Below, piece after piece: positions 39,430-51,587 of a stretch of DNA of 64,000 nucleotides. This stretch comes from Macrococcus capreoli. GTDB taxonomy: Bacteria > Bacillota > Bacilli > Staphylococcales > Staphylococcaceae. The notes under the pieces are model-generated. The model had not been told where the DNA came from. It did not search any database and worked only from the letters and a program-made list of their open reading frames with translations. The stretch spans positions 115,725 through 179,724 of the forward strand of contig NZ_JAOTIS010000004.1 of the NCBI RefSeq assembly GCF_025628935.1. Direction: 5' to 3'. The position numbers and the translations under genes were made by a program. How positions within the stretch are numbered: the first letter of the stretch is position 1; every line of letters begins with the position of its first letter.

Positions 39430-39518
39430 TCTTGCCAAATCAAAGGGAATGGCACGTTATTTATGATTTCCGTGCCAAATTAAACGATTTGGCACGATTT
39501 CACCAAATTTCGTGCCAC
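39430..39518. repeat. Cluster of alternating GGCACG/CGTGCC inverted repeats
   Basis: Four modules alternate in orientation: GGCACG at 39451, CGTGCCAAAT at 39471, ATTTGGCACG ending 39496, and CGTGCC at 39511; a related TTGCCAAATC lies at 39432. The central pair (39471-39480 and 39487-39496) is a perfect 10-bp stem with a six-base loop; neighbours can pair alternatively. The cluster fills the gap between topB and the convergent NERD gene and may act as terminator or recombination-prone repeat. Confidence 0.75.
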
Positions 39519-39519
39519 T

Positions 39520-40392
39520 CTATCTATCATTCAAGGTATAATAACCATCTTTAAAGCTATAGTGTTTATCAATAACTCTTTTTGTTATGTTTCTAAAATC
39601 TCTACCAATCCAACTATGTGCTTCTTTCATAGTAAATCCTCGATCTTTTAATATTTCATATTCAATTAATGCTTGTAATATCAATTTATCTTTTTTTAAT
39701 TTTGAGCCACAGCTCGGACAAATGGTAGGACTATTTCCTCTTTCCATGTCAATCTTTCCTTCACATTTCAAACATGTTACGCCACCATTAAGTTGTTTTA
39801 TATCAAATTGAGGTCGCTGTTTGTTTAATGTATTGGGTACTGAAAGGTTAACGAAATAGTTTTTAATGCGATGTTCGTACTTACCAGAAGGAAGTTCGTT
39901 GCGTATACGTTGCATCATAGGATGGATTTCATAGTAGGTCACTAATCCATGTATGTTCTTATTAATCGTAAATGTCTTATTTATAAATATCATTTTACAA
40001 ACTAATCGATGAGGTATATCTGTACTCCCTATTATTTGACGCATGCCTTTTTCGAGAACATCGAACTGGGTTGTAGGACTTTTAATATTTTTTTGATTTT
40101 TAGTCCACGTTTCTCCATCAACGCAGTACTGCCCACTATGATTTTTGATATCAAAAGCATAAATCGTTTCGCCGGTAATCACCAATCGATCGACCTCAAA
40201 TGATGTGCCATAGTATTTCAACACGACATTAAACAATTCAATATGGTGAGACATAATAGGAAATGTTTCAACAAATTCTTTCTCTCCAAAAAAACCATAC
40301 CTAACAAAAAAGTAATCCTCACTATACACATATCCTTCTAATCTTTTCTTCAATGCATCTTCTAACATCATCATTCTAGGTGGTCGTAACAT
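39520..40392 (-). CDS. NERD-domain (nuclease-related) protein with zinc ribbon
   Basis: 290 residues. A NERD domain (about 40-140) with the nuclease-like core 'EVDRLVITGETIYAFDIKNHSG' (E/D...D-x-K pattern, quoted region about residues 66-87), then a linker, a zinc ribbon CxxC...CPSCG (about 206-229) and a C-terminal helical region. NERD proteins are thought to act on DNA and are often found in variable regions. The start was set at 40392, 6 nt after GGAGG on the minus strand; a longer frame to 40422 lacks one. Likely an accessory gene. Confidence 0.78.
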   Translation of the reverse strand: MLRPPRMMMLEDALKKRLEGYVYSEDYFFVRYGFFGEKEFVETFPIMSHHIELFNVVLKYYGTSFEVDRLVITGETIYAFDIKNHSGQYCVDGETWTKNQKNIKSPTTQFDVLEKGMRQIIGSTDIPHRLVCKMIFINKTFTINKNIHGLVTYYEIHPMMQRIRNELPSGKYEHRIKNYFVNLSVPNTLNKQRPQFDIKQLNGGVTCLKCEGKIDMERGNSPTICPSCGSKLKKDKLILQALIEYEILKDRGFTMKEAHSWIGRDFRNITKRVIDKHYSFKDGYYTLNDR

Positions 40393-40540
40393 GTATGTCC
40401 TCCAAAAAATTATATACTTCATAATTAACAGATAAATTTCAACTGAATATTAACGCTGCGTAAAGTATCGTAAAGATTTCATAGAAAATTTAAGTTAAAA
40501 AAATAATTCTGGCGATACTCTCCTAAAATATGGTCTAAAA

Positions 40541-40606
40541 CGAACATTCATAATAAAAAAATAAAAAAAGTATTGATTTATCCGAACATTGAGCTTAGAC
40601 TATACA
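40541..40606 (+). promoter_or_regulatory. Putative PurR-type sites and promoter of the purine permease
   Basis: CGAACATT occurs at 40541-40548 and CCGAACATT at 40582-40590, matching the CGAAC core of Bacillus/Staphylococcus PurR boxes, around TTGATT (40573) and TATACA (40601). Classical PurR sites are inverted pairs with about 16 bp between; here the copies are direct and 33 bp apart, so this is tentative. Confidence 0.35.
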
Positions 40607-40636
40607 AGTATAAAAATTAAAAAAGGGAAGTGCACT

Positions 40637-41974
40637 ATGAGAAATTATTTTAAGTTTGATGAGTTAGGCACTAATTACAAAAGAGAAATTCTTGGGGGCT
40701 TAACAACGTTCTTGTCAATGGCCTATATATTAGCAGTAAACCCTGCAATGTTATCATTAGCAGGTGTAAAAGATATTCCTGATAGTATGCGTATGGACGC
40801 AGGGGCAGTCTTTGTTGCAACAATATTAGCATCTATCGTTGGTTGCTTGTTCATGGGACTTATCGCAAATTACCCTATCGCATTAGCACCGGGTATGGGA
40901 CTAAATGCGTTCTTCGCATTTACAGTGGTGTTACAATACCATATTCCATGGCAAACTGGATTAACAGGCGTGTTATTCTCAGGTATTTTCTTTGCGTTAC
41001 TTACAATGACAGGATTACGTGAAACGATTATTAATGCGATTCCATTTGAACTTAAGATGGCAGTCTCTGCAGGGATTGGTTTATTTATAACATTCGTAGG
41101 TTTAAAAGGTGCGGGTGTCGTTCAAGCGAATCCTGCAACGTTAGTATCATTAGGTAACTTACATGATCCACATGTATTGCTTGCAGTAGCAGGTATCGTG
41201 CTTACGATTATATTAATGGCGAAACGTGTGCCTGGTAGTATCTTCATCGGCATGGTGATTACAGCTGTCGCAGGTATGTTATTTGGCTTAATTGATGCAC
41301 CTAAACAAATCATCGGTGCTGTACCAAGCATTGAACCGACGTTTGGTAAAGCATTTGATGCATTCAGCACACCATCAGAACTATTTAACTGGAAGTTCTT
41401 ATCTATCGTTTTAACATTCTTATTCATTGATTTCTTTGACACTGCGGGAACTTTAGTGGCAGTAGCAACTCAAGCAGGATTAGTAAAAGATAATAAATTG
41501 CCACGTGCTGGCCGTTCATTATTCGCAGATTCATTAGCAACAATTGTTGGTGCAATATTCGGTACATCAACGACAACTTCTTACATTGAATCATCTGCAG
41601 GTGTAGCTGTTGGTGCCAGAACAGGTTTTGCAAGTGTTGTAACAGCACTATGCTTTGCATTAGCGTTATTCTTCTCTCCATTAATGGCTGTCGTTACAAG
41701 TGCGGTTACAGCGCCAGCATTAGTTATCGTTGGGGTATTAATGGTAAGTAATTTAAATAAAATTGAATGGCAAAAGTTTGAGATTGCAGTACCTGCATTC
41801 TTAACAATCATTATGATGCCATTAACATATTCGATTGCTACAGGTATTGCTTGTGGATTTATCTTCTATCCGATTACAATGGTAATGGCGAAACGCCATA
41901 AAGAAGTACATCCAATTATGTATGTAATGGCCGTTATTTTTATTTGTTACTTTGCCTTTGTACAACACTCATAA
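40637..41974 (+). CDS. pbuG: Hypoxanthine/guanine (AzgA/PbuG-type) permease
   Basis: 445 residues, about 12-14 membrane helices of the NCS2 AzgA branch, which imports hypoxanthine, guanine or adenine with protons. Landmarks: 'REILGGLTTFLSMAYILAVNP' near the N-terminus (split at residues 14-34), 'PGMGLNAFFAF' (about 82-92) and 'FDTAGTLVAVATQAG' (about 262-276). The start ATG 40637 follows AAGGGAAG by 6 nt; upstream in-frame codons lack a site. Confidence 0.9.
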   Translation: MRNYFKFDELGTNYKREILGGLTTFLSMAYILAVNPAMLSLAGVKDIPDSMRMDAGAVFVATILASIVGCLFMGLIANYPIALAPGMGLNAFFAFTVVLQYHIPWQTGLTGVLFSGIFFALLTMTGLRETIINAIPFELKMAVSAGIGLFITFVGLKGAGVVQANPATLVSLGNLHDPHVLLAVAGIVLTIILMAKRVPGSIFIGMVITAVAGMLFGLIDAPKQIIGAVPSIEPTFGKAFDAFSTPSELFNWKFLSIVLTFLFIDFFDTAGTLVAVATQAGLVKDNKLPRAGRSLFADSLATIVGAIFGTSTTTSYIESSAGVAVGARTGFASVVTALCFALALFFSPLMAVVTSAVTAPALVIVGVLMVSNLNKIEWQKFEIAVPAFLTIIMMPLTYSIATGIACGFIFYPITMVMAKRHKEVHPIMYVMAVIFICYFAFVQHS

Positions 41975-42011
41975 AAAAATCGAGACCCTTCAAAAGGTCT
42001 CGATTTTTTAT
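41974..42011. terminator. Bidirectional terminator after pbuG
   Basis: AAAAAATCGAGACC and GGTCTCGATTTTTT form a long perfect stem closing a short CTTCAAAA loop, with A- and T-runs on either side. Confidence 0.88.
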
Positions 42012-42403
42012 TTGTATTCTCTTACAGTTTCGCCGGCGCGATGTCTATCGTAATGTGTTGTATTACCGCGATATTCACGCGTACTGAGAACAATACCGAT
42101 ATAGGCAATCATTAAGAAAAACATCAACCAGTGCATAAACATACCTATAATAGGAATAAAAGCGATGGCATTAGCAATGATACCAGCAACAGCAATTGTG
42201 CTCAAAGAAGTTCTTGCTTCATTTGTACGATCAATTGCAGTAATTAATAACATCAAAATATACAAACTAATATTAGTTCCTAATGGAGCGAGTCCAAGAG
42301 AAATGTTATAAAGTCCGCCGAATACAGGTAACCCTAAAAGGCCTTCTTTTATTAACATAATAACACCTAGAATCAACAAAATGATACGAATTGGTTTCTT
42401 CAA
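42008..42403 (-). CDS. Small integral membrane protein, unknown
   Basis: 131 residues, four hydrophobic helices (about 5-22, 28-52, 65-85, 88-108) and a charged, histidine- and arginine-rich tail. Start set to TTG 42403, which has TGGAGG 8 nt upstream on the minus strand; a frame to 42433 lacks one. No family recognised. It is divergent from the ribosomal operon. Confidence 0.6.
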   Translation of the reverse strand: MKKPIRIILLILGVIMLIKEGLLGLPVFGGLYNISLGLAPLGTNISLYILMLLITAIDRTNEARTSLSTIAVAGIIANAIAFIPIIGMFMHWLMFFLMIAYIGIVLSTREYRGNTTHYDRHRAGETVREYK

Positions 42404-42618
42404 TTTAGTTTCCTCCATATTATAAAGTAACAAATGAAACTTTTTCTTTGTATATACATTATATCATGGTATAATCTAATCCTATGCAAAAACGCTCAGT
42501 TAGACATTTTTAGAGTTTCTACTATATAAATATAAATACACATTTGAACGATATTTACACATTATTAATAAAGATTTAGACTATCTTAAAAATAAATTAA
42601 TAAATATCACCAAAAGTA

Positions 42619-42647
42619 TTGCTTTATCAATAGATTTCGTGTATTAT
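42619..42647 (+). promoter_or_regulatory. Promoter of the S10 ribosomal operon
   Basis: TTGCTT (42619-42624) and TATTAT (42642-42647) with 17 bp between, upstream of a 130-base leader to rpsJ. Confidence 0.65.
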
Positions 42648-42654
42648 ATCTACT

Positions 42655-43094
<440 letters not shown>

Positions 43095-43121
43095 TTTAAA
43101 AAGTAGGAGGTGCGACTTTCG

Positions 43122-43784
43122 ATGACCAAAGGAATCTTAGGAAGAAAAGTTGGAATGACACAAGTATTCGCTGAAAACGGTGAATTAATTCCAGTAACAG
43201 TAGTAGAAGCAGCACAAAACGTAGTATTACAAAAGAAAACTGAAGAAGTTGATGGTTACTCATCAATCCAAATCGGTTTTGAAGACAAACAAGCTTACAA
43301 AGCAACGCGTAAATCAAACAAATTTGCGACGAAACCAGCTGAAGGCCATGCTAAAAAAGCAGGCACAGCACCTAAGCGCTTCATTCGTGAGTTCAGAAAC
43401 GTAGACGTTGATGCTTACGAAGTAGGTCAAGAAGTCACTGTGGACGCGTTCCAAGCTGGTGACATCGTTGACGTAACAGGAGTTTCTAAGGGTAAAGGTT
43501 TCCAAGGGGCTATTAAACGTCACGGTCAATCACGTGGACCAATGAGTCACGGTTCTCGTTACCACAGACGCCCAGGTTCAATGGGTATGGCATCTGACGC
43601 TTCTAAAGTATTTAAAGGTAAAGCGTTACCAGGCCGTATGGGTGGTAATACAGTTACTATGCAAAACTTAGAAATCGTTAAAGTAGACGCTGAAGCGAAC
43701 GTTATCTTAGTAAAAGGTAATGTACCAGGACCTAAAAAAGGTTTAGTAAAAATCCAAACTTCAATTAAAAAAGGTAATAAATAA
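43122..43784 (+). CDS. rplC: 50S ribosomal protein L3
   Basis: 220 residues beginning [17 protein letters not shown]3 binds 23S rRNA near the peptidyl transferase centre; the extended loop '[20 protein letters not shown]' (about 127-146) is typical. Start ATG 43122 follows TAGGAGGTG; an upstream ATG-like codon at 43110 overlaps that site. Confidence 0.97.
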   Translation: MTKGILGRKVGMTQVFAENGELIPVTVVEAAQNVVLQKKTEEVDGYSSIQIGFEDKQAYKATRKSNKFATKPAEGHAKKAGTAPKRFIREFRNVDVDAYEVGQEVTVDAFQAGDIVDVTGVSKGKGFQGAIKRHGQSRGPMSHGSRYHRRPGSMGMASDASKVFKGKALPGRMGGNTVTMQNLEIVKVDAEANVILVKGNVPGPKKGLVKIQTSIKKGNK

Positions 43785-43812
43785 GTAACCACGAAAGGAG
43801 GAAACAAACATA

Positions 43813-44436
43813 ATGGCAAATTATGATGTATTAAAAGTAGATGGAACAAAAGCTGGTTCAATCGAATTAAACGAAAGTGTATTCGGAATCGAACCTAATC
43901 AACATGTATTATTCGAAGCAATCAACTTACAAAGAGCTTCTATGCGTCAAGGTACGCACGCAGTTAAAAACCGTTCAGCAGTACGCGGTGGCGGACGTAA
44001 ACCTTGGAAACAAAAAGGTACTGGTCGTGCACGTCAAGGTACTATCCGCGCTCCACAATGGCGTGGTGGTGGTATCGTATTCGGACCAACTCCAAGAAGT
44101 TACTCTTACAAAATGCCTAAAAAAATGCGTCGCTTAGCTTTACGCTCAGCACTATCAGCTAAAGTGAAAGAAAACGCATTTACAGTTTTAGAATCATTAA
44201 CATTCGATGCTCCTAAAACAAAAGATTTCAAAAACATGACGACTACTTTAGAATTACCAAGAAAAGTATTATTCATCGTTGAAGCTGAAGATGTAAACGT
44301 AGCATTATCTGCACGTAACATCCCAGGCGTAACAGTTATTACTGCTACTGGCTTAAACGTATTAGATATCGTTCACGCTAACCAAGTAGTAATGACGAAA
44401 GGTGCAGTTGAAAAAGTAGAGGAGGTGCTTGGTTAA
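43813..44436 (+). CDS. rplD: 50S ribosomal protein L4
   Basis: 207 residues. The internal basic loop '[18 protein letters not shown]' (about 57-74) reaches into the exit tunnel. L4 is an S10-operon autoregulator in enterobacteria; that role is not shown here. Its stop overlaps rplW by one base. Confidence 0.97.
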   Translation: MANYDVLKVDGTKAGSIELNESVFGIEPNQHVLFEAINLQRASMRQGTHAVKNRSAVRGGGRKPWKQKGTGRARQGTIRAPQWRGGGIVFGPTPRSYSYKMPKKMRRLALRSALSAKVKENAFTVLESLTFDAPKTKDFKNMTTTLELPRKVLFIVEAEDVNVALSARNIPGVTVITATGLNVLDIVHANQVVMTKGAVEKVEEVLG

Positions 44437-44711
44437 TGGAAAATCGCGATATCATTAAGCGCCCCGTTATCACTGAACGTTCATCTGAACAAATGGCACA
44501 AGATAAATACACTTTTGATGTAGATACTCGTGCAAACAAAACTCAAATCAAAATTGCTATCGAAGATATCTTTGATGTAAAAGTTGATAAAGTTAACGTT
44601 ATGAACTACAAAGCTAAGAAAAAACGTGTTGGCCGTCACAGCGGTTACACAAACAAAAGAAGAAAAGCGATCGTTACTTTAAAAGACGGTTCAATCGATT
44701 TCTTCAGCTAA
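44436..44711 (+). CDS. rplW: 50S ribosomal protein L23
   Basis: 91 residues starting [16 protein letters not shown], the usual N-terminus. Located at the exit tunnel where SRP and trigger factor dock. Translation is coupled to rplD (ATGG at TAATG). Confidence 0.97.
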   Translation: MENRDIIKRPVITERSSEQMAQDKYTFDVDTRANKTQIKIAIEDIFDVKVDKVNVMNYKAKKKRVGRHSGYTNKRRKAIVTLKDGSIDFFS

Positions 44712-44758
44712 AAACAAAACAAAAAATAAACATTTACCATTAAGGAGGTAAAACGACA

Positions 44759-45589
44759 ATGGCAATTAAACATTATAAGCCAATAACAAACGGTCGTCGT
44801 AATATGACAGGTTCAGATTTCGCTGAAATTACGTCAACGTCACCTGAAAAGTCATTACTTGAGCCCCTTCCGAGAAAAGCGGGTCGTAATAACCAAGGTA
44901 AGTTAACAGTACGTCACAGAGGTGGCGGTCATAAACGTCAATACCGTGTAATTGATTTCAAACGTAACAAAGATGGTATCCCAGCGAAAGTGGCGACGAT
45001 CGAATACGATCCAAACCGTTCAGCAAACATCGCTTTATTACATTACTTAGACGGAGAAAAACGCTACATTATCGCTCCTAAAGGTTTAACAGTTGGTACT
45101 CAAGTTGTTAACGGACCTGAAGCTGATATTAAAGTAGGTAACGCATTACCATTAGCAAACATCCCAGTAGGTACAGTAATTCACAACATCGAATTAAAAC
45201 CTGGTAAGGGTGGCCAATTAGTACGTTCAGCTGGAGCTTCAGCTCAAGTACTTGGTAAAGAAGGTAAATACGTATTAGTTCGTTTAAAATCTGGTGAAGT
45301 TCGTATGATCTTATCTACTTGCCGTGCTACAATCGGTCAAGTTGGTAACGAGCAACACGAATTAATCAACATCGGTAAAGCGGGTCGTTCTAGATGGAAA
45401 GGTATCCGCCCAACAGTTCGTGGTTCTGTAATGAACCCTAACGATCACCCACACGGTGGTGGTGAAGGTCGTACTTCAATCGGTCGTCCATCTCCAATGT
45501 CACCATGGGGTAAACCAACGCTTGGTAAGAAAACTCGTAAGAAGAAAAACCGTTCTAACAAACTTATCGTTCGTGGACGTAAAAAATAA
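44759..45589 (+). CDS. rplB: 50S ribosomal protein L2
   Basis: 276 residues, full length, with the conserved C-terminal '[13 protein letters not shown]' region (about 223-235) needed for peptidyl transferase assembly and the '[19 protein letters not shown]' N-terminal block. AAGGAGG precedes the ATG. Confidence 0.97.
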   Translation: MAIKHYKPITNGRRNMTGSDFAEITSTSPEKSLLEPLPRKAGRNNQGKLTVRHRGGGHKRQYRVIDFKRNKDGIPAKVATIEYDPNRSANIALLHYLDGEKRYIIAPKGLTVGTQVVNGPEADIKVGNALPLANIPVGTVIHNIELKPGKGGQLVRSAGASAQVLGKEGKYVLVRLKSGEVRMILSTCRATIGQVGNEQHELINIGKAGRSRWKGIRPTVRGSVMNPNDHPHGGGEGRTSIGRPSPMSPWGKPTLGKKTRKKKNRSNKLIVRGRKK

Positions 45590-45655
45590 TAATAACTTAC
45601 TGATGTTAGCGGCATAGACCGCTAACGGCTAGTAAGACATGAGGGAGGCGCCATA

Positions 45656-45934
45656 ATGGCTCGTAGTCTAAAAAAAGGACCTTTCATCGATGATCACTTA
45701 ATGAAAAAAGTTGAAGCATTAGAGGAAGGCGGCAAAAAAACAGTAATTAAAACTTGGTCTCGTCGCTCTACAATTTTCCCGAATTTTATCGGACACACTA
45801 TCGCAGTATACGATGGTCGTAAACATGTACCTGTATACGTAACTGAAGATATGGTTGGACATAAATTAGGTGAATTCGCACCAACTCGTACTTACAAAGG
45901 TCACGGTGCAGACGACAAGAAAACTAAACGCTAA
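45656..45934 (+). CDS. rpsS: 30S ribosomal protein S19
   Basis: 92 residues starting [15 protein letters not shown], typical S19, which lies in the 30S head near the A site. The 66-bp gap after rplB contains a small inverted repeat (GTTAGCGG ... CCGCTAAC, 45605-45624). Confidence 0.97.
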   Translation: MARSLKKGPFIDDHLMKKVEALEEGGKKTVIKTWSRRSTIFPNFIGHTIAVYDGRKHVPVYVTEDMVGHKLGEFAPTRTYKGHGADDKKTKR

Positions 45935-45956
45935 TTTCAGATAAGGAGGAATAACC

Positions 45957-46334
45957 ATGGAAGCAAAAGCGGTTGCAAGAACAATCAGAATCGCACCTCG
46001 TAAAGTGAGATTAGTTTTAGATCTTATCAGAGGTAAAGAAGTAGCGGAAGCTATCGCTATTTTAAAATTAACAAACAAAGCATCATCACCAGTAGTTGAA
46101 AAGTTATTAATGTCAGCATTAGCTAACGCAGAACATAACTATGATATGAACATTGATACTTTAATCGTTAAAGAAGCTTATGCAAACGAAGGACCAACTT
46201 TAAAACGTTTCCGTCCACGTGCACAAGGTCGTGCAAGTGCGATCAACAAACGTACAAGCCACATCACAATCGTTGTTGGTGAAAAAGAAGTTAAATCTTC
46301 AAAAAAAGAAGTAACTACAGAAGAAGCTAAATAA
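45957..46334 (+). CDS. rplV: 50S ribosomal protein L22
   Basis: 125 residues. The beta-hairpin '[20 protein letters not shown]' (about 79-98) lines the exit tunnel and is the usual site of macrolide-resistance changes; it reads as wild type. The C-terminal tail is Lys/Ser/Glu-rich, a lineage feature. Confidence 0.97.
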   Translation: MEAKAVARTIRIAPRKVRLVLDLIRGKEVAEAIAILKLTNKASSPVVEKLLMSALANAEHNYDMNIDTLIVKEAYANEGPTLKRFRPRAQGRASAINKRTSHITIVVGEKEVKSSKKEVTTEEAK

Positions 46335-46361
46335 TTACAATCTCATTAAGGAGGGAATACA

Positions 46362-47015
46362 GTGGGTCAAAAAATTAATCCTATCGGACTTCGTGTCGGA
46401 ATCATTCGTGACTGGGATGCGAAATGGTATGCAGAAAAAGATTTCGCTACTCTATTACATGAAGACTTAAAAGTTCGTAAATATATCGCAGAAAACTTAA
46501 AAGACGCTTCTGTTTCTCGTGTAGAAATCGAACGCGCAGCGAACCGTGTAAACATCGCTATCCACACTGGTAAACCTGGTATGGTTATCGGTAAAGGCGG
46601 TTCAGAAATCGAAAAATTACGTAACGCTTTAAACAGCTTAACTGGTAAACGCGTACACATCAACGTTATTGAAATCAAGAAAGTTGATATGGATGCTACA
46701 TTAGTTGCGGAAAACATCGCACGTCAATTAGAAAACCGTGTATCTTTCCGTCGTGCTCAAAAACAAGCGATCCAACGTGCTATGAAGTTAGGTGCTAAAG
46801 GTATCAAAACTCAAGTATCAGGTCGTTTAGGCGGCGCAGATATCGCGCGTGCTGAACAATATTCAGAAGGAACTGTTCCACTTCATACATTACGTGCTGA
46901 CATCGATTACGCACATGCAGAAGCAGACACTACTTACGGTAAATTAGGTGTTAAAGTATGGATCTATCGTGGTGAAGTTCTTCCTACAAAGAAGTCTAGT
47001 GAAGGAGGAAAATAA
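46362..47015 (+). CDS. rpsC: 30S ribosomal protein S3
   Basis: 217 residues, start GTG after AAGGAGG. KH domain motif '[15 protein letters not shown]' (about 73-87). S3 shapes the mRNA entry tunnel and contributes helicase activity. Confidence 0.97.
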   Translation: MGQKINPIGLRVGIIRDWDAKWYAEKDFATLLHEDLKVRKYIAENLKDASVSRVEIERAANRVNIAIHTGKPGMVIGKGGSEIEKLRNALNSLTGKRVHINVIEIKKVDMDATLVAENIARQLENRVSFRRAQKQAIQRAMKLGAKGIKTQVSGRLGGADIARAEQYSEGTVPLHTLRADIDYAHAEADTTYGKLGVKVWIYRGEVLPTKKSSEGGK

Positions 47016-47017
47016 TA

Positions 47018-47654
<637 letters not shown>

Positions 47655-47679
47655 TTTTTAAGGAATAGGAGGAACTCTT

Positions 47680-47943
47680 GTGAGCGAAAGAAACGACCGT
47701 AAAGTTTACACAGGTAAAGTTGTATCTGACAAAATGGATAAAACAATTACTGTATTAGTTGAAACTTACAAAACACATGCTTTATACGGCAAACGTGTAA
47801 AGTACTCTAAAAAATATAAAGCACATGATGAAAACAACACAGCGAAAATGGGCGACATCGTTAAGATTATGGAAACACGTCCTTTATCAGCTACAAAACG
47901 CTTCCGTTTAGTAGAAGTTGTTGAAGAATCAATTATCATTTAA
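47680..47943 (+). CDS. rpsQ: 30S ribosomal protein S17
   Basis: 87 residues, GTG start 8 nt after TAGGAGG. Core '[17 protein letters not shown]' OB-fold strands are typical of S17, an early 16S rRNA binder. Confidence 0.96.
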   Translation: MSERNDRKVYTGKVVSDKMDKTITVLVETYKTHALYGKRVKYSKKYKAHDENNTAKMGDIVKIMETRPLSATKRFRLVEVVEESIII

Positions 47944-47955
47944 TAAGTAAATTAG

Positions 47956-48342
<387 letters not shown>

Positions 48343-48375
48343 TAAAACACAAAATCAAGAGGAGGTGTCTACGAC

Positions 48376-48684
48376 ATGCATATTAAAAAAGGCGACAAAG
48401 TTATCGTTATCACAGGTAAAGATAAAGGTAAAACAGGAACTGTAATTGAAGCTCTTCCTAAAAAAGATCGCGTAGTTGTTGAAGGTGTAAACATCGTTAA
48501 GAAACACCAAAAACCAACTCAAATGAATCCTGAAGGCGGCATCGTTGAATTTGAAGCTGCAATTCACGTTTCAAATGTTATGTTAATTGACCCAAAAACA
48601 AACAAACCAACTCGTGTTGGCATTAAGATAGAAGATGGCAAGAAAGTACGTGTAGCTAAGAAATCTGGAGAAATCATTAAATAA
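48376..48684 (+). CDS. rplX: 50S ribosomal protein L24
   Basis: 102 residues with the N-terminal KOW motif '[20 protein letters not shown]' (about 4-23). L24 is one of the two initiators of 50S assembly. GAGGAGG ribosome binding site. Confidence 0.97.
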   Translation: MHIKKGDKVIVITGKDKGKTGTVIEALPKKDRVVVEGVNIVKKHQKPTQMNPEGGIVEFEAAIHVSNVMLIDPKTNKPTRVGIKIEDGKKVRVAKKSGEIIK

Positions 48685-48707
48685 TTATCTGGAAGGAGGT
48701 TCTCACA

Positions 48708-49253
48708 TTGACACAAACACGTTTAAAAGAAAAATTCATTAAAGAAATCTCACCTGAAATGATGAAGAAATTTAATTACGCATCAGTGATGGAAGTACCA
48801 AAAATCGAAAAAATCGTAGTAAACATGGGTATCGGTGACGCTGTTCAAAACTCTAAAGTCTTAGACTCAGCAGTTGAAGAATTACAAGCAATCACTGGTC
48901 AAAAACCAATGGTTACACGTGCTAAAAAATCAATCGCGACATTCCGTTTACGTGAAGGTATGCCTATCGGGGCTAAAGTTACTTTACGTGGAGAAAGAAT
49001 GTACGAATTCTTTGATAAATTAGTAAACGTTTCATTACCTCGTGTACGTGACTTCCGTGGTATTTCAAACAAAGCGTTTGACGGTCGTGGTAACTACACA
49101 TTAGGTGTAAAAGAACAATTAATTTTCCCTGAAATCGATTATGATAAAGTAAGTAAAACACGCGGAATGGATATCGTTATCGTAACAACTGCTAACACTG
49201 ACGAGGAAGCTCGTGAATTGTTAACACAATTCGGTATGCCATTTCAAAAGTAA
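48708..49253 (+). CDS. rplE: 50S ribosomal protein L5
   Basis: 181 residues, starting at TTG 48708 after GGAAGGAGG. '[19 protein letters not shown]' (about 68-86) is characteristic. L5 binds 5S rRNA and the P-site tRNA. Confidence 0.96.
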   Translation: MTQTRLKEKFIKEISPEMMKKFNYASVMEVPKIEKIVVNMGIGDAVQNSKVLDSAVEELQAITGQKPMVTRAKKSIATFRLREGMPIGAKVTLRGERMYEFFDKLVNVSLPRVRDFRGISNKAFDGRGNYTLGVKEQLIFPEIDYDKVSKTRGMDIVIVTTANTDEEARELLTQFGMPFQK

Positions 49254-49260
49254 TCTCTAA

Positions 49261-49467
<207 letters not shown>

Positions 49468-49496
49468 AATTTAAACCTGAAAGGAGGATATTTTAA

Positions 49497-49895
49497 ATGA
49501 CTATGTCAGATCCAATCGCAGATATGCTAACTCGCGTACGTAACGCAAACATGGTACGTCACGAGAAATTAGAATTCCCTGCATCAAACATTAAAAAAGA
49601 AATCGCTGAAATCCTTAAACGTGAAGGATTCGTTAAAAGTGTTGAATATATTGAAGATGATAAACAAGGTGTTATCCGTATGTTCTTAAAATACGGTTCA
49701 AACAACGAACGTGTTATCACTGGTTTAAAACGTATCTCAAAACCTGGTTTACGTGTTTACGCTAAAGCTGATGAATTACCAAAAGTATTAAATGGCTTAG
49801 GTATCGCATTAGTTTCTACATCAGAAGGTGTTTTAACTGATAAAGAAGCGCGTCAACGTAACATTGGTGGAGAAGTATTAGCTTACATCTGGTAA
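49497..49895 (+). CDS. rpsH: 30S ribosomal protein S8
   Basis: 132 residues starting [18 protein letters not shown]8 binds central 16S rRNA and in many bacteria autoregulates the spc operon by binding an mRNA mimic. AAAGGAGGA upstream. Confidence 0.97.
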   Translation: MTMSDPIADMLTRVRNANMVRHEKLEFPASNIKKEIAEILKREGFVKSVEYIEDDKQGVIRMFLKYGSNNERVITGLKRISKPGLRVYAKADELPKVLNGLGIALVSTSEGVLTDKEARQRNIGGEVLAYIW

Positions 49896-49923
49896 GAATT
49901 ATTAAAGAAGGAGGTGCCGACTT

Positions 49924-50460
49924 ATGAGTCGTGTTGGTAAGAAGATTATTGAAATCCCAGCTGGGGTTGAAATCAAAATCGACGGTAATACTGTAACAGT
50001 TAAAGGACCTAAAGGTGAATTAACTAATACATTTAACGAAGAAATGACATATAAATTAGAAGACAATACTTTAGAAGTAGTTCGTCCATCTGATTCTAAA
50101 GCTCATAAAACAATCCACGGAACAACTCGTGCTTTAATCGCTAACATGGTTGAAGGAGTTTCTAAAGGATTCGAAAAGAACTTAGAATTAATCGGGGTTG
50201 GTTACCGTGCGCAAATGCAAGGTAAAAACTTAATCTTAAACGTTGGATACTCTCACCCAATTGAAATCGTAGCTGAAGAAGGAATCACTTTATCAGTAGA
50301 GAAAAATACGAAAGTAAAAGTTGAAGGTATTAACAAAGAACGTGTTGGAGCTATTGCTTCAAATATCCGTGCTACTCGTCCTCCAGAGCCTTACAAAGGT
50401 AAAGGTGTACGTTACGAAGGCGAATATGTTCGTCGTAAAGAAGGTAAAACTGGTAAGTAA
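49924..50460 (+). CDS. rplF: 50S ribosomal protein L6
   Basis: 178 residues with the two tandem L6 folds; C-terminal '[20 protein letters not shown]' (about 152-171) is the standard signature. Lies near the sarcin-ricin loop. Confidence 0.97.
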   Translation: MSRVGKKIIEIPAGVEIKIDGNTVTVKGPKGELTNTFNEEMTYKLEDNTLEVVRPSDSKAHKTIHGTTRALIANMVEGVSKGFEKNLELIGVGYRAQMQGKNLILNVGYSHPIEIVAEEGITLSVEKNTKVKVEGINKERVGAIASNIRATRPPEPYKGKGVRYEGEYVRRKEGKTGK

Positions 50461-50487
50461 TCTCTAAAATAAGAAAGGAGAATATTC

Positions 50488-50850
50488 ATGATCACTAAAA
50501 TCGATAAGAACAAAGTGCGTATGAAAAGACATGCTCGTGTACGTAGCAGATTAGCTGGTACTACTGAGCGTCCTCGTTTAAACGTATATCGTTCAAACAA
50601 ACACATTTACGCACAAGTGATTGATGACGTTAAAGGTATCACTTTAGCGCAAGCATCAACACAAGATAAAGGTTTAGGTTTAGAAACTACTTCTAATGTT
50701 GAAGCTGCAGCTAAAGTTGGTGAAGCAGTTGCTAAATTAGCAGTTGAAAAAGGCGTTAAAGCTGTTGTATTCGACCGCGGAGGATATTTATTCCACGGAC
50801 GTGTTAAAGCATTAGCTGATGCAGCACGCGAAAACGGTTTAGAATTTTAA
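50488..50850 (+). CDS. rplR: 50S ribosomal protein L18
   Basis: 120 residues, ending '[12 protein letters not shown]' as in relatives. Binds 5S rRNA with L5 in the central protuberance. GAAAGGAGA precedes the ATG. Confidence 0.97.
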   Translation: MITKIDKNKVRMKRHARVRSRLAGTTERPRLNVYRSNKHIYAQVIDDVKGITLAQASTQDKGLGLETTSNVEAAAKVGEAVAKLAVEKGVKAVVFDRGGYLFHGRVKALADAARENGLEF

Positions 50851-50868
50851 TAAAAGGAGGATCTCTTA

Positions 50869-51366
50869 ATGCGTCGTGAAAAAGAAGTTAAAGAATTTGA
50901 AGAACGCGTAGTTACCATCAACCGTGTATCTAAAGTTGTTAAGGGTGGACGTCGTATGCGTTTCACTGCTTTAGTAGTTGTTGGAGATAAAAATGGTCGC
51001 GTTGGTTTCGGTACTGGTAAAGCACAAGAAGTTCCAGAAGCGATTAAAAAAGCAATCGAAGATGCTAAGAAAAACTTAATCACTGTTCCTCGTGTTAAAG
51101 GTACTACACCTCACGAAGTTACAGGTAGATTCGGAGCAGGAAGCGTATTAATCAAACCTGCAGCACCTGGTACAGGAGTTATCGCTGGTGGTCCAGTTCG
51201 TGCCGTGTTAGAATTAGCTGGTATCACTGATATCTTAAGTAAATCATTAGGTTCAAACACACCAATTAACATGGTTCGTGCCACTGTTCAAGGTTTAAAA
51301 GAACTTAAAGTTGCTGAAGATGTTGCTAAATTACGTGGTAAATCAGTCGAAGAATTATACAATTAA
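50869..51366 (+). CDS. rpsE: 30S ribosomal protein S5
   Basis: 165 residues. '[18 protein letters not shown]' (about 23-40) includes the spectinomycin-contact loop, which reads as wild type. AAAGGAGGA ribosome binding site. Confidence 0.97.
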   Translation: MRREKEVKEFEERVVTINRVSKVVKGGRRMRFTALVVVGDKNGRVGFGTGKAQEVPEAIKKAIEDAKKNLITVPRVKGTTPHEVTGRFGAGSVLIKPAAPGTGVIAGGPVRAVLELAGITDILSKSLGSNTPINMVRATVQGLKELKVAEDVAKLRGKSVEELYN

Positions 51367-51380
51367 GGAGGGCATAAACA

Positions 51381-51560
51381 ATGGCTAAAATTAAAATTAC
51401 CCTCACTCGTAGTATTATCGGTCGTCCTGAAACACAACGTAAAACTGTTAAAGCTTTAGGGCTTAACAAAATGCATCAAACAGTTGAAGTTGATGACAAC
51501 CCTGCGATTCGTGGGCAAATTAACAAAGTAAGTCACTTAGTGACAGTAACAGAAGCATAA
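51381..51560 (+). CDS. rpmD: 50S ribosomal protein L30
   Basis: A 59-residue product starting [16 protein letters not shown], full length for bacterial L30, located between rpsE and rplO exactly as in other Firmicutes. AAGGAGGG lies 8 nt upstream. Confidence 0.96.
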   Translation: MAKIKITLTRSIIGRPETQRKTVKALGLNKMHQTVEVDDNPAIRGQINKVSHLVTVTEA

Positions 51561-51587
51561 TATTTTTAAGAATAAGGAGGTGCCGAA

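Noticed and set aside
39430..39518. CRISPR-like array
   Set aside because: The modules alternate in orientation and are unevenly spaced by 6-20 bp, with no spacers of uniform length and no cas genes.
40480..40600. Possible purine riboswitch before pbuG
   Set aside because: Only isolated fragments such as ATATGG are present; the conserved loops and three-way junction of purine riboswitches could not be found.
43877..44137. 86-codon frame in the same direction inside rplD
   Set aside because: Overlaps the universally conserved L4 frame and encodes no recognisable protein.
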